Positions 26,781-34,564 of a DNA stretch of 34,945 nucleotides are shown piece after piece. The position numbers were made by a program, and so were the translations under genes. The stretch's first letter is position 1. Each line of letters opens with the position of its first letter. The notes under the pieces were generated by a model. The model searched no databases. It was given only the letters and a program-made list of their open reading frames with translations, and had not been told where the DNA came from. The DNA is taken from positions 1-34,945 of the forward strand of contig CALWOV010000009.1 of NCBI GenBank assembly GCA_944383275.1, in the 5' to 3' direction. The DNA is from an uncultured Clostridia bacterium. GTDB lineage: Bacteria; Bacillota; Clostridia; Christensenellales; UBA1242.

Positions 26781-27143
26781 TTATGCTGTTTTTGCTATTG
26801 CTTCTTTTGCTGTAGAAACAAGATTTGTAAATGCTGTTGAATCGGTTACAGCAATGTCTGCAAGAACTTTACGGTTAAGTTCTATGTTTGCAAGTTTAAG
26901 ACCGTGCATAAAAACACTGTATGAAATGTCGTTTTGACGGCAAGCAGCGTTTATACGAGCAATCCATAATGAACGCATATTTCTTTTTTCAAGTTTTCTG
27001 CCAACATAAGAATAGTTACCAGAATGCATAACTTGTTCTTTTGCTGCTTTAAATTGTTTGCTTTTTGCACCAAAATAACCCTTTGCTTTCTTTAAGATAG
27101 CATTTCTTTTCTTAATTGCGTGAACACCATTTTTAATTCTCAT
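26781..27143 (-). CDS. rplT: 50S ribosomal protein L20
   Basis: L20 is an early 50S assembly protein and in Bacillota represses its own infC-rpmI-rplT operon by binding the leader. The 120-residue product is typical: basic N-terminal arm ([20 protein letters not shown]), ANEQ-like [53 protein letters not shown]. It lies 13 bp after rpmI. The leader it would bind is at 27890-28037. Confidence 0.98.
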   Translation of the reverse strand: MRIKNGVHAIKKRNAILKKAKGYFGAKSKQFKAAKEQVMHSGNYSYVGRKLEKRNMRSLWIARINAACRQNDISYSVFMHGLKLANIELNRKVLADIAVTDSTAFTNLVSTAKEAIAKTA

Positions 27144-27156
27144 AATCTATTCCCCC

Positions 27157-27351
27157 TTAATCCTTAATGGCATTCGCAATTTTAGGAGCATCAGCTTTTG
27201 AAACATAACTCCCACCGCGAAGGCGCATTTTCCTTTTGCTAGATTTTTTTGTCATTATGTGCCCCATATTTTGACAACTGCGTTTTATTTTACCGTTTTT
27301 GTTCATACGGAAACGCTTTTTTGCGGCACTGTTTGATTTCATTTTAGGCAT
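27157..27351 (-). CDS. rpmI: 50S ribosomal protein L35
   Basis: The 64-residue basic protein starts MPKMKSNSAAKKRFRMNKNG and continues with SCQNMGHIMTKKSSKRKMRL, the L35 family pattern (the usual AHxxxKK region is QNMGHIMTKK here). It is between infC and rplT, the invariant order. AAGGAG precedes the ATG. Confidence 0.97.
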   Translation of the reverse strand: MPKMKSNSAAKKRFRMNKNGKIKRSCQNMGHIMTKKSSKRKMRLRGGSYVSKADAPKIANAIKD

Positions 27352-27373
27352 TTTACTTCTCCTTAATAAAATA

Positions 27374-27889
27374 TTATTTTGAGTTTTTCGGACTTATAAT
27401 CATAGTGATAGTTGAACCTTGTAATGTTGGTTTTTGGTCTAAAACGCCATCTTCTGACACCATTTCATAAAACCTATTCATTATTTCAATTCCTTGATGC
27501 GAAAAGCCTGCAAGCCTACCGTAAACATATTTAATTACAACTTTAACTTTATCTCCATCTTGCAAAAATTTACGAACACTTTTGGCTTTATATGCCATAT
27601 CGTGCTCTTCAATACGCATACTTAAAGTCATACCTTTAACTTCGGCTGCTTTTTGTTTTTTCTTTGCATCTTTTGCTTTCTTTTGTGCGTCAAATTTATA
27701 CTTTCCATAATCCATAATTTTGCACACAGGTGGTGTTGCATTAGGCGAAATATTAACTAAATCTAGCGAATATTCATCTGCCTTTTTTAATGCTTCTTCC
27801 AATGAAACAAGCCCTAATTGTTCGCCTTCAGGGCTTAATAAACGAACTTGTTTAGCAGTAATCTGCTCGTTAATAACTAAATCTTTGAT
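27374..27889 (-). CDS. infC: Translation initiation factor IF-3, apparent ATC start
   Basis: IF-3 binds the 30S subunit and rejects wrong start codons. The sequence shows DLVINEQITAKQVRLLSPEG, LVNISPNATPPVCKIMDYGK, the linker helix FDAQKKAKDAKKKQKAA, then the C-terminal domain (MRIEEHDMAYKAKSVRKFLQ, DGDKVKVVIKYVYGR, GSTITMIISPK). The frame also opens at TTG 27904, but that codon is inside the ribosome binding site TTGGAGG and has none of its own. GGAGG lies eight bases before ATC 27887-27889 in frame, giving 171 residues. Rare AUU/AUC/AUA starts on infC are known and let IF-3 limit its own synthesis. First gene of the infC-rpmI-rplT operon. Confidence 0.95.
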   Translation of the reverse strand: MKDLVINEQITAKQVRLLSPEGEQLGLVSLEEALKKADEYSLDLVNISPNATPPVCKIMDYGKYKFDAQKKAKDAKKKQKAAEVKGMTLSMRIEEHDMAYKAKSVRKFLQDGDKVKVVIKYVYGRLAGFSHQGIEIMNRFYEMVSEDGVLDQKPTLQGSTITMIISPKNSK

Positions 27890-28037
27890 TGTCGTATCCT
27901 CCAAACTATAATTTTAACAAAAAAGAAGTGGATAAATAATACCCACTTCAAAAAATACAACGCCAAAAGTTGTATAAATATTAACCAAATGCGAGTAAAC
28001 CCGATTGGTGAGAAGTGAGTTCTTCTTCTTTGTTTAT
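27890..28037 (-). promoter_or_regulatory. L20-type autoregulatory leader of infC-rpmI-rplT
   Basis: The leader of about 148 nt carries, 5' to 3', ACCAA/TTGGT (28005-28009 with 27984-27988) enclosing a CGGG/CTCG helix, then ATACAAC/GTTGTAT (27955-27975) with a T-run, then GAAGTGG/CCACTTC (27925-27931 with 27943-27949) followed by TTTTTT (27919-27924), a clear intrinsic terminator. An upstream CACTTC (28011-28016) could pair with the terminator arm GAAGTG and act as antiterminator. This fits L20-mediated attenuation described in Bacillota. Structures were read by eye. Confidence 0.8.
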
Positions 28038-28042
28038 ATGAA

Positions 28043-28071
28043 TAATATCAAAATTTTATTATTATGTCAAT
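28043..28071 (-). promoter_or_regulatory. Predicted sigma-A promoter of the infC operon
   Basis: TTGACA (28066-28071) and TATTAT (28043-28048) are 17 bp apart on the minus strand, with a start expected near 28036. Confidence 0.85.
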
Positions 28072-28383
28072 AGTTTTTAATAACTTTTTATACTATTATG
28101 ATATAAGTTAAGTTGTTTTTTTACTTTTTAAACAATGTGTTCACAGTTTTTGAGTTTTTAACTTTTATACTTTGTTAATTTATAAAAAATAAGTAAACAA
28201 ACGGTTAAAAATATAATTTATATAACTTATAAGCATAATTAACTTTTTTTAATATTAATTACGGTTAAATGATTTATTGCAAAATAAATTTTTGTTAAAT
28301 TTTATTTTGTTAAGATGATTAAATGTAGAAATTTTTATTATAAGTTAAACAACCTTTATTAACATTTAAGTTAAATAAATTAA
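28072..28383. other. AT-rich gap upstream of the infC promoter
   Basis: This stretch of about 310 bp has no supportable gene. It contains two direct copies of ACGGTTAAA (near 28201 and 28261) and several TAAGTTAA-like words. An 18-codon minus-strand frame has no ribosome binding site. I see no terminator for holA that stands out. Confidence 0.5.
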
Positions 28384-29352
28384 TTACATTAACAAAACAT
28401 TACTAACTAACGCATAAATTGCGTTCAATGAATCCACCCCACCTCGCCTGATTTCTAGGTCTAATTCAGCACCTAGTTCCAATATTTTTTTAAGTTTTAT
28501 AGGGGTAAATTTTAAACCAAGACTTTTAGATATTTTAACAGCATATTCTTTAACATCAAGCATTTCAGCAATTTCTTTTGGTGTGTTTTTGGATACGGTT
28601 GAATAAAACATTCTTCTGAATGAATTTAAAATTAAAGCAAGTAAAACTTGTGCATTTTGACCATTTTCAAGTAAATAGTTTAATACATCAAAAGTTTTTT
28701 CCTTATTTTTCTCGCTTAATGCGTTAGTTAACTCAAAAATGCTATACTCTACATCTTTTGCAACTAGAAGGTTTACTGTTGAAAAATCTACTATATTGCC
28801 TTTTCCAACATAGTTTGCTAGTTTAGAAATTTCAAGATTAATTCTAGTTAAATCATAATTGCAATATTGAATTAGTGCATTTAAGCCCTTTAAATCTATT
28901 TTTACACCTAAATTTGCAAGTTGTTTAATAACTATTTTTTGCAAAAGTGTTTCATCTAAATAATTACAATCAACATTTGTTAAAATTTTTGCAAGTGATT
29001 TACCAGAAAAATCTTTTTCTCCCACAGGTTCTATTATGACTAGACAAGTTGTTGAATTAGGGTTTTTAAGATATTTTGTGATTTTTTCTAAATCTTCTTT
29101 ACTAAAATTTCCACCTTTTATAACAACGCAACGATAATTATCAATCATTGGAAAACTTAAGCAAGCATCTAAAATTTGTTGAATATCAAAGTTTTCTTCA
29201 GAAAACCTTACAATATTAAAATCAGGTAAAGATTTAGCACAAGCATTTTCAATTAATTTTTGTGCCGATGATACTAAAAATCCGTCTTTACCTAATATAT
29301 AATAACCTTTTTCTATATTAATTAAACTTGATTTTAACTCAACAAACTTCAT
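28384..29352 (-). CDS. holA: DNA polymerase III delta subunit
   Basis: Delta is the clamp-loader wrench that opens the beta clamp. From ATG 29352 it has 322 residues. It shows the HolA pattern: YYILGKDGFLVSSAQKLIE, RFSEENFDIQQILDACLSFP, CVVIKGGNFSKEDLEKITKY, a Walker-less AAA+ fold, then YCNYDLTRINLEISKLANYV and VEYSIFELTNALSEKNKEKT and the C-terminal collar LGLKFTPIKLKKILELGAEL, LDLEIRRGG. The frame opens four codons earlier, but GGAG sits seven bases before ATG 29352. holA near the rpsT or infC region is common; it appears to be alone here. Confidence 0.93.
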   Translation of the reverse strand: MKFVELKSSLINIEKGYYILGKDGFLVSSAQKLIENACAKSLPDFNIVRFSEENFDIQQILDACLSFPMIDNYRCVVIKGGNFSKEDLEKITKYLKNPNSTTCLVIIEPVGEKDFSGKSLAKILTNVDCNYLDETLLQKIVIKQLANLGVKIDLKGLNALIQYCNYDLTRINLEISKLANYVGKGNIVDFSTVNLLVAKDVEYSIFELTNALSEKNKEKTFDVLNYLLENGQNAQVLLALILNSFRRMFYSTVSKNTPKEIAEMLDVKEYAVKISKSLGLKFTPIKLKKILELGAELDLEIRRGGVDSLNAIYALVSNVLLM

Positions 29353-29436
29353 TTTTATCTCCATTTTTATTTTATCATATAGTTTATCATTTGTAAAGTA
29401 GAATATTTATAGCAGAACTTTTTAACAACATCACTA

Positions 29437-29465
29437 TTGACAAATTTTAAAAAGATTGTTATAAT
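29437..29465 (+). promoter_or_regulatory. Perfect sigma-A promoter of the 207-aa gene
   Basis: TTGACA (29437-29442) and TATAAT (29460-29465) are 17 bp apart on the plus strand, 33 bp before the start codon. Confidence 0.85.
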
Positions 29466-29498
29466 ATTATAGAATATTTTTAATATGGAGAAATTGAT

Positions 29499-30122
29499 AT
29501 GGCAGAAGTTGTTCGTTCAAAAGATATGAATGGAAAATTAAATTCACTTGTAAGTTCACTTGCAACTCACGAATTTATTAAATTTGCTTCTAGTGCTGTT
29601 TTTGATAATAATAGAGACAACATTTTAAGAAAATATAATATTCCAAATATTGCAGACACAAGACAAACACGAAAAGAATTATTAGGAAAATTTAAAAACA
29701 ACGAAACATTATATAAAGCATTAAAAGAAAAATTTAATGAAGAACTTGAAGCACTTATAAAGCAAAACAAATCTGACCCTTCTATTCATACATATAAATT
29801 CTCAATAGATAGAACTAAAGTTTCTGATATTGAACTTGAAAAGATTTTGCTAAACTCAGGTCTTGATTCTAAGTTCTTTACTGATATAACAATTGATATT
29901 GTTAATAATGATAAAATATTAGTTGATGCAAATAAAACAGCATTCTATGAATATAAAAGAGAAGTTTCATCAATAGAAATAAAAAATCCTAATAGTTATA
30001 TTGATAGAACAAAACCTGGCACTCACACTTTTGTTAACATACAAACAGATAACAAAACAGATTCTGCGCGTTATATTATTAATAACCGTTCTGCATCTTC
30101 TCAATACTCACAACAAATGTAA
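29499..30122 (+). CDS. Hypothetical cytoplasmic protein (207 aa)
   Basis: I do not recognise the family. The protein is charged, with no signal peptide, membrane segment or cysteine. Residues 1-100 look helical (FKNNETLYKALKEKFNEELE), residues 100-160 mixed (FSIDRTKVSDIELEKILLNS), and the last 45 are Asn/Thr/Ser-rich (HTFVNIQTDNKTDSARYIIN) ending in a Ser-Gln tail that looks disordered. A perfect promoter, a TGGAGAAA ribosome binding site and a strong terminator show a complete single-gene unit that is probably well expressed. It is one of few plus-strand genes here. Structure prediction would be more useful than motifs. Confidence 0.85.
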   Translation: MAEVVRSKDMNGKLNSLVSSLATHEFIKFASSAVFDNNRDNILRKYNIPNIADTRQTRKELLGKFKNNETLYKALKEKFNEELEALIKQNKSDPSIHTYKFSIDRTKVSDIELEKILLNSGLDSKFFTDITIDIVNNDKILVDANKTAFYEYKREVSSIEIKNPNSYIDRTKPGTHTFVNIQTDNKTDSARYIINNRSASSQYSQQM

Positions 30123-30124
30123 AA

Positions 30125-30150
30125 TAAAAGTCCACTAATGTGGGCTTTTA
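30125..30150 (+). terminator. Intrinsic terminator after the 207-aa gene
   Basis: AAAAGTCCAC and GTGGGCTTTT pair around TAAT with one wobble. It abuts the stop of the convergent HAD gene and may serve both. Confidence 0.85.
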
Positions 30151-30154
30151 TTTA

Positions 30155-30784
30155 TTATTTTATTATTTTATTTAATTCAGCAAAATCATTAAAATACTTA
30201 AATGCTTTTAAAGATTTATTATTGGTTATAAATCTAACATTAATATTTGTTGCAAAATCAGCATCGACTTTTGAATCGCCTATCATTATAGAATCACTTG
30301 AAATTGGCTGTTTTAAAATTTCTTCTATTTGAGTTTTTATCTCTTTATTAGGTTTTTTTACATCATTATAGTTATATTTTCTTTTCCATATATAAGTAAA
30401 ATATTTAGAAAGTCCACTTTTATCTAAAATAAAATCTATCCATTTTGGGCTTGAATTTGAAACTAAAACTTTTGGCAACTTACAATTTTGCAAAAAATTT
30501 TCCACATTTGATGCGATTGTTATATCACCTTTTGAATAATCCTCTAAATATTTTTCAAATTCTATATCGCCATAATTACAATACCATTTTTCGTATTCTT
30601 TTTCGGTAATTCCTATTTTTTTAATTCTTTCTTGCCTGTTTTTATATTCAGGAAGTGCCATAAATTCAACAGGATTTTTAATTCCATTATAAGAAAGCCA
30701 TTTTATTGTTACTTCATTTTGTCTGTTTAGACCAGTTTTATGAACAGTTATTGTATCTTCTAAATCTAATAATATAATTTTCAA
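30155..30784 (-). CDS. HAD superfamily hydrolase
   Basis: The 209-residue protein is probably a small-molecule phosphatase. Motif I is LLDLEDT near residues 4-10: the nucleophilic Asp is present but the second acidic residue is Glu instead of the usual Asp. Motif II is VLVSNSS near 106-112, motif III Lys lies in VKKPNKEI near 140-147, and motif IV is MIGDSKVDADFA near 167-178. An alpha-helical cap of about 70 residues (KNRQERIKKIGITEKEYEKW) follows motif I, a C1-type cap like phosphoglycolate phosphatases. The start is TTG with GGGGGG five bases upstream. It has its own promoter. Substrate unknown. Confidence 0.88.
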   Translation of the reverse strand: MKIILLDLEDTITVHKTGLNRQNEVTIKWLSYNGIKNPVEFMALPEYKNRQERIKKIGITEKEYEKWYCNYGDIEFEKYLEDYSKGDITIASNVENFLQNCKLPKVLVSNSSPKWIDFILDKSGLSKYFTYIWKRKYNYNDVKKPNKEIKTQIEEILKQPISSDSIMIGDSKVDADFATNINVRFITNNKSLKAFKYFNDFAELNKIIK

Positions 30785-30817
30785 AGTATCCCCCCATTTA
30801 GTGTGAAAGTGAAATTA

Positions 30818-30846
30818 ATACTAACATATTTTATTGTAAATATCAA
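30818..30846 (-). promoter_or_regulatory. Predicted promoter of the HAD gene
   Basis: TTGATA (30841-30846) and TAGTAT (30818-30823) are 17 bp apart on the minus strand. The rest of the 214-bp gap to the YtxC gene is featureless AT-rich sequence. Confidence 0.6.
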
Positions 30847-30998
30847 ACTAAAAATAAAAATTAGAACTAAAATATTTAATTTAATAAATAAAAATTAAGC
30901 AATATTTCACTTACTTAATATATTATAAAAATAATTATCATATTAATTAAATAATTTTCTATATAAATAAAAAAATCTAAAACATTTTTGTTCTAGTT

Positions 30999-31745
30999 TT
31001 AATTTTTTACTATCTCTACTCGTCCTTCAAACAAATTGGATAAAATATTTGTTGTTTCTTTGTTATTCTTACTGTTCATAACTTTTATATGATTAGGGCA
31101 TAATTCAATTAAACTACTTAGTAACCCAAATTCATCATTTTTGTCAAAAGACGCCAAGGATATAAGATTTTTGTTTTTTTCTTCATACACAATACACTTA
31201 TCTTGCATAGACACTATAATGCATTCCCTTTTTACATCAAGATTAGCAATTAAAAATTTTAATAATTCTAGAAAAGTTTCACTTTGCAAAAATAGCCCTG
31301 CATTATCATTAGTTAAATTACAAAGTTCTTGCCATTTTATTTTTAAAGGTCTTAATTTAAAATTCAAAAAACTTTCAAGAACAATTTTAGGTGTTAAATT
31401 TAAAGAACGCATAACTATTTGCCTTTCAAGTTCGCTATCGAAATATGTTAAAACCTTTACAAATGGAGAAAAATAGCCACTATCTTGTGGCACAAGCCCA
31501 ACGTTTTTACTTAAATAATCATATTTCATTTTCTCACAAATAACATCACATAAAATAAACCGTAAAACTCCAGCAACTTTTGATTTATCTTGTTTTTTAC
31601 AACCTATTGCTATACTGCATATATCAGTGTTTTCAAATAAACTTATCACTCCACTAACTGCCGAAATTGTGTTTTGCATTTTGTTTTTAATATATAATAT
31701 GTAATCTTTATTATTAATTGATGTTTCAATGCAGATTTCCCACAT
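30999..31745 (-). CDS. ytxC: YtxC-like putative sporulation protein
   Basis: The 248-residue sequence resembles the YtxC family, found mainly in spore formers and of unknown mechanism. The best-matching parts are SFLNFKLRPLKIKWQELCNL near residues 125-144, followed by FLELLKFLIANLD, and the C-terminal LLSSLIELCPNHIKV with NILSNLFEGRVEIV, which recall the conserved LLISxLIxxAP and IFxxRV blocks. In Bacillus subtilis ytxC is close to infC-rpmI-rplT, which lies 3 kb away here. No signal peptide or membrane segment. The ribosome binding site AAAGGGGG is inside the 3' arm of a strong hairpin, so translation may be limited. Family call is by recall and moderately sure. Confidence 0.68.
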   Translation of the reverse strand: MWEICIETSINNKDYILYIKNKMQNTISAVSGVISLFENTDICSIAIGCKKQDKSKVAGVLRFILCDVICEKMKYDYLSKNVGLVPQDSGYFSPFVKVLTYFDSELERQIVMRSLNLTPKIVLESFLNFKLRPLKIKWQELCNLTNDNAGLFLQSETFLELLKFLIANLDVKRECIIVSMQDKCIVYEEKNKNLISLASFDKNDEFGLLSSLIELCPNHIKVMNSKNNKETTNILSNLFEGRVEIVKN

Positions 31746-31785
31746 AAAAACCCCCTTTGCAGTATTATATGCAAAAGGGTGGTTT
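31746..31785 (-). terminator. Hairpin overlapping the ytxC ribosome binding site
   Basis: AAACC, one bulge, CCCTTTTGCA pair with TGCAAAGGGGGTTT around a loop, followed by TTTTT immediately before ATG 31745. It works as a terminator for the upstream 672-codon gene, but its 3' arm is also the ytxC ribosome binding site. The loop contains TATAAT, part of CATATAAT. Confidence 0.75.
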
Positions 31786-31800
31786 CTACTCTAAAAATTT

Positions 31801-33819
31801 TTACATTTGAGATTGATTTTGTGAATTTTCTTCAAAACAGTCCCCATTTACAGCATTATCAGCCAATTTTGCTAACCTAGACTCTTTATTTCTTGCTTCT
31901 ATAAGTCTATCAAGTTTTTTTAATGCTTCATCATTAGATTTTTTAACATATTCTTTAGTTATATATTTAGATTTATATAAAATTCTGTCATAAATTTGAA
32001 TTAAATCGGCTTCTTTATGTTTAAGTGCAAAATCTACAAGTTCCGAAGTATTCATTACAGAAATACAAATGCTTTGGTGGGCAGTTTTGTTTGAACCATT
32101 AATTTTTAAGTATTTTAAATGTAAGTTTTTATCTTTTCTTGCTTCACCTTCAAAACTTGGTTCTTCAAGTTTTTTAAATTCATCTTTTTCAATTTGTTTG
32201 CCAAATTTTTCTAAAAATTTGCAATTAAGTTCTGCATTACCATATGTGAGCATAAAATCAGATAATTTTTGTGCGTCATATGTTGAATCTGCTTTATCCA
32301 ACAAACTATTAATTATTGTAAATTGTTCATCTTTAAATTTCTCTAAACTTTCTGAAGAGTGGTTTAATTGTTCTAGTTTAATTTCGTTTTCTTTTATTTG
32401 TTCTTCGGTTTTAACGTTATCTACAACAATTTCTTCTTTAACTTTTATGGTTTTAGGTGGATTTAACATTTCATCAATTTGACCAAAAGTTAATGTCGAA
32501 TTTTGTTTTATTGCTTTTTCAACTATTGAAAAAGCCTGTTTTGCCCTTGTTATTTCTTTTCTATCACTAATGGTTCTTGCTGTTTTGATTTTTTCATTTA
32601 TTTTTTCATCAACTTTAGCATAAACTACTCCTTTAAAAACATAATAAGCGTATAAAGCAGTTTCTAAAGAACAATTTTCATCTTGTAATGCAGAATATAA
32701 TTTCCGACTTTCTTCTGGCGTTATTTCTTTTGCAGTTTTATCTTTAAATGATTTTTCTATAATTTTATTTTCATCTTTAATAACTTTTTCTTGTTTAATT
32801 TCTTTTATTATATTAGCTTCAGCAGCATTTTCAACTATTTCTTTAATCTTTTTGTTTTTATCCTTTTTTCTTGCCTGTTCGCCATACACTTTTTCTTCTA
32901 TTGCTTTTAAATCGTATGGTTTTTTGTTTAATTTTGCTTTGGATACTATTTGTAAAATACTTATAGCATTTGATGCTTTTTGCTTTTCTATTACACTTCC
33001 GTTTTTTCTAATAATATCTAAACTTTGCAAACATTTTAAATAATCTTTACCATCACCATTATGATAATCTAATATTATTTTATCAATATTATCCAATGTT
33101 TCTATTTGTGATTTCTTTTCTAATTTGGGTTCTTTGCTTGGTTTTTGTTCATTAACTTTAACTGTTTTTTCTTTTACTATTTTATTATCTACATTTTCTG
33201 ATTTTTGTTTTTTATTAGAATTTTGTTTATTAATTACTTGTTTTACAAAAATTTTCTGTTCTTCTGAAAGCCCTAATAATTCAAGTGAACCATCTATTTG
33301 CTCTTTTCTTAAACTATTTGATACAACAAACAAAGCATAGTTATTTTTATCTATAAGTTCTTGATTTCTTGCAGCAAAATTTAAAACAGTATCTATAATT
33401 TGCGATTTAATAACAGGATTAGTGGTTAAATCTATTGTTTTTTCTATTTCTGATAAAAATTTTTGAGCATCTTCTTTAGATTGTGGATTTTCGTATTCTT
33501 TAAAAATTGCTAATGCTTTTTGTTTAGCAATATCCATTTTATCTTTGTTTTTTTCTAAAAAATCAAGTTTCTGTTCTAACTTTTTACCATAAATTTTGCC
33601 AAAATCTATTTCTGACATAACATATTGTAGTTTTTCAGGCTCTATATATGCCCAATTAAAAAACTCCGAACAAGCCCTTAAATCAAGATTATCTTTATTA
33701 TTTATAGAATATTGAATTGCTTTATCTACTAATTCATTTCTTTTTTTATAATTTTTTGTATTTTTTATTTCATCTTTTGTTACATAAAAAAATCGTCTAG
33801 TATCTATTTGAGTTACCAT
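31801..33819 (-). CDS. Large hypothetical Lys/Glu-rich helical protein (672 aa)
   Basis: I do not recognise this protein. It has no signal peptide or membrane segment and is predicted largely helical. Residues 1-210 are alpha-repeat-like (FGKIYGKKLEQKLDFLEKNK). Residues about 210-245 form a charged Lys-Glu-Pro linker (VKVNEQKPSKEPKLEKKSQ), another such linker with EKVIKDENKIIEKSF is near 355-370, and residues 480-520 are strongly coiled-coil (EEQIKENEIKLEQLNHSSES). The C-terminus has SNDEALKKLDRLIEARNKES. Helical domains joined by charged linkers suggest a scaffold or filament-like cytoplasmic protein. It has a promoter and ends in the hairpin before ytxC, so it may share a transcript with that sporulation-family gene. 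Any role is inference. Confidence 0.85.
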   Translation of the reverse strand: MVTQIDTRRFFYVTKDEIKNTKNYKKRNELVDKAIQYSINNKDNLDLRACSEFFNWAYIEPEKLQYVMSEIDFGKIYGKKLEQKLDFLEKNKDKMDIAKQKALAIFKEYENPQSKEDAQKFLSEIEKTIDLTTNPVIKSQIIDTVLNFAARNQELIDKNNYALFVVSNSLRKEQIDGSLELLGLSEEQKIFVKQVINKQNSNKKQKSENVDNKIVKEKTVKVNEQKPSKEPKLEKKSQIETLDNIDKIILDYHNGDGKDYLKCLQSLDIIRKNGSVIEKQKASNAISILQIVSKAKLNKKPYDLKAIEEKVYGEQARKKDKNKKIKEIVENAAEANIIKEIKQEKVIKDENKIIEKSFKDKTAKEITPEESRKLYSALQDENCSLETALYAYYVFKGVVYAKVDEKINEKIKTARTISDRKEITRAKQAFSIVEKAIKQNSTLTFGQIDEMLNPPKTIKVKEEIVVDNVKTEEQIKENEIKLEQLNHSSESLEKFKDEQFTIINSLLDKADSTYDAQKLSDFMLTYGNAELNCKFLEKFGKQIEKDEFKKLEEPSFEGEARKDKNLHLKYLKINGSNKTAHQSICISVMNTSELVDFALKHKEADLIQIYDRILYKSKYITKEYVKKSNDEALKKLDRLIEARNKESRLAKLADNAVNGDCFEENSQNQSQM

Positions 33820-33861
33820 TATTGCCCCTTAAATTATATTAATGCAATTTAGCATTGTTTT

Positions 33862-33890
33862 ATTTTAACATATTTTCATTATTTTTTCAA
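33862..33890 (-). promoter_or_regulatory. Predicted promoter of the 672-aa gene
   Basis: TTGAAA (33885-33890) and TAAAAT (33862-33867) are 17 bp apart on the minus strand, about 40 bp before the ATG. AAGGGGC is the ribosome binding site. Confidence 0.65.
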
Positions 33891-33900
33891 TTATAAAAAT

Positions 33901-33925
33901 AAAAGCCTGTTTTTACAGGCTTTTT
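33901..33925. terminator. Intrinsic terminator after rubrerythrin
   Basis: AAAAGCCTGT and ACAGGCTTTT pair around TTTT, with T-runs on both strands. It separates rbr from the 672-aa gene. Confidence 0.9.
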
Positions 33926-33929
33926 AATA

Positions 33930-34481
33930 TTAATAATCTTTTTTAGCAACTGCATAGTAACTTTGTGGATGTGCGCATACTGGACAAATAGCAGGAGCAA
34001 CTTTTGAAACAACGCGATTTCCACAATTAAGGCAAATCCATTCAACTTCTTCATCTTTTTGGAAAACTTTTGATTGTTCTATATTTTGTAATAAATCTTT
34101 ATATCTTTGTTCGTGTTCTTTTTCTATTTTAGCAACGCCACGGAAAAGTGCTGCTATTTCATTAAAACCTTCTTTTTCAGCAGTTTCAGCAAAATTTGCA
34201 TACATATCTGTCCATTCATAGTTTTCGCCTTCTGCAGCCCATTGCAAACATTCTTTAGTAGTTCCCATACCGTGAAAAAGTTTAAACCACATTTTTGCGT
34301 GTTCTTTTTCATTTAACGCAGTTTCTGCAAAAATTCTGCTTATTTGTTCATATCCTTCTTTTTTAGCAATGCTTGCAAAATAATCATATTTATTTCTTGC
34401 TTGACTTTCACCAGCAAATGCTGTCATAAGGTTTTGTTCTGTTTGGGTTCCTTTTAATTCAGGTATTTTTTCTAATTTCAT
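33930..34481 (-). CDS. rbr: Rubrerythrin
   Basis: Rubrerythrin reduces hydrogen peroxide to water in anaerobes. The 183-residue protein has the diiron ferritin-like domain ([20 protein letters not shown] near residues 22-41, [14 protein letters not shown] near 52-65, ETAEKEGF, and [11 protein letters not shown] near 115-125) and a C-terminal rubredoxin-like iron site with CLNCG and CPVC, near 149-172. The spacing between the two cysteine pairs is normal, so it should be complete. It has its own promoter and terminator, and AAGGAG before the ATG. It supports an anaerobic lifestyle. Confidence 0.97.
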   Translation of the reverse strand: MKLEKIPELKGTQTEQNLMTAFAGESQARNKYDYFASIAKKEGYEQISRIFAETALNEKEHAKMWFKLFHGMGTTKECLQWAAEGENYEWTDMYANFAETAEKEGFNEIAALFRGVAKIEKEHEQRYKDLLQNIEQSKVFQKDEEVEWICLNCGNRVVSKVAPAICPVCAHPQSYYAVAKKDY

Positions 34482-34510
34482 ATTATTTTCTCCTTTTAAA
34501 AACTTTATCT

Positions 34511-34539
34511 ATTATAAAAGATTTTATCAATAATAGCAA
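34511..34539 (-). promoter_or_regulatory. Predicted promoter of rubrerythrin
   Basis: TTGCTA (34534-34539) and TATAAT (34511-34516) are 17 bp apart on the minus strand, about 30 bp before the ATG. I see no convincing PerR-type operator. Confidence 0.7.
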
Positions 34540-34564
34540 ACATTTTAACTCATTTTATAATTTA

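Noticed and set aside
28180..28240. Eighteen-codon minus-strand ORF upstream of the infC promoter
   Set aside because: No ribosome binding site and no recognisable peptide; consistent with chance in AT-rich sequence.
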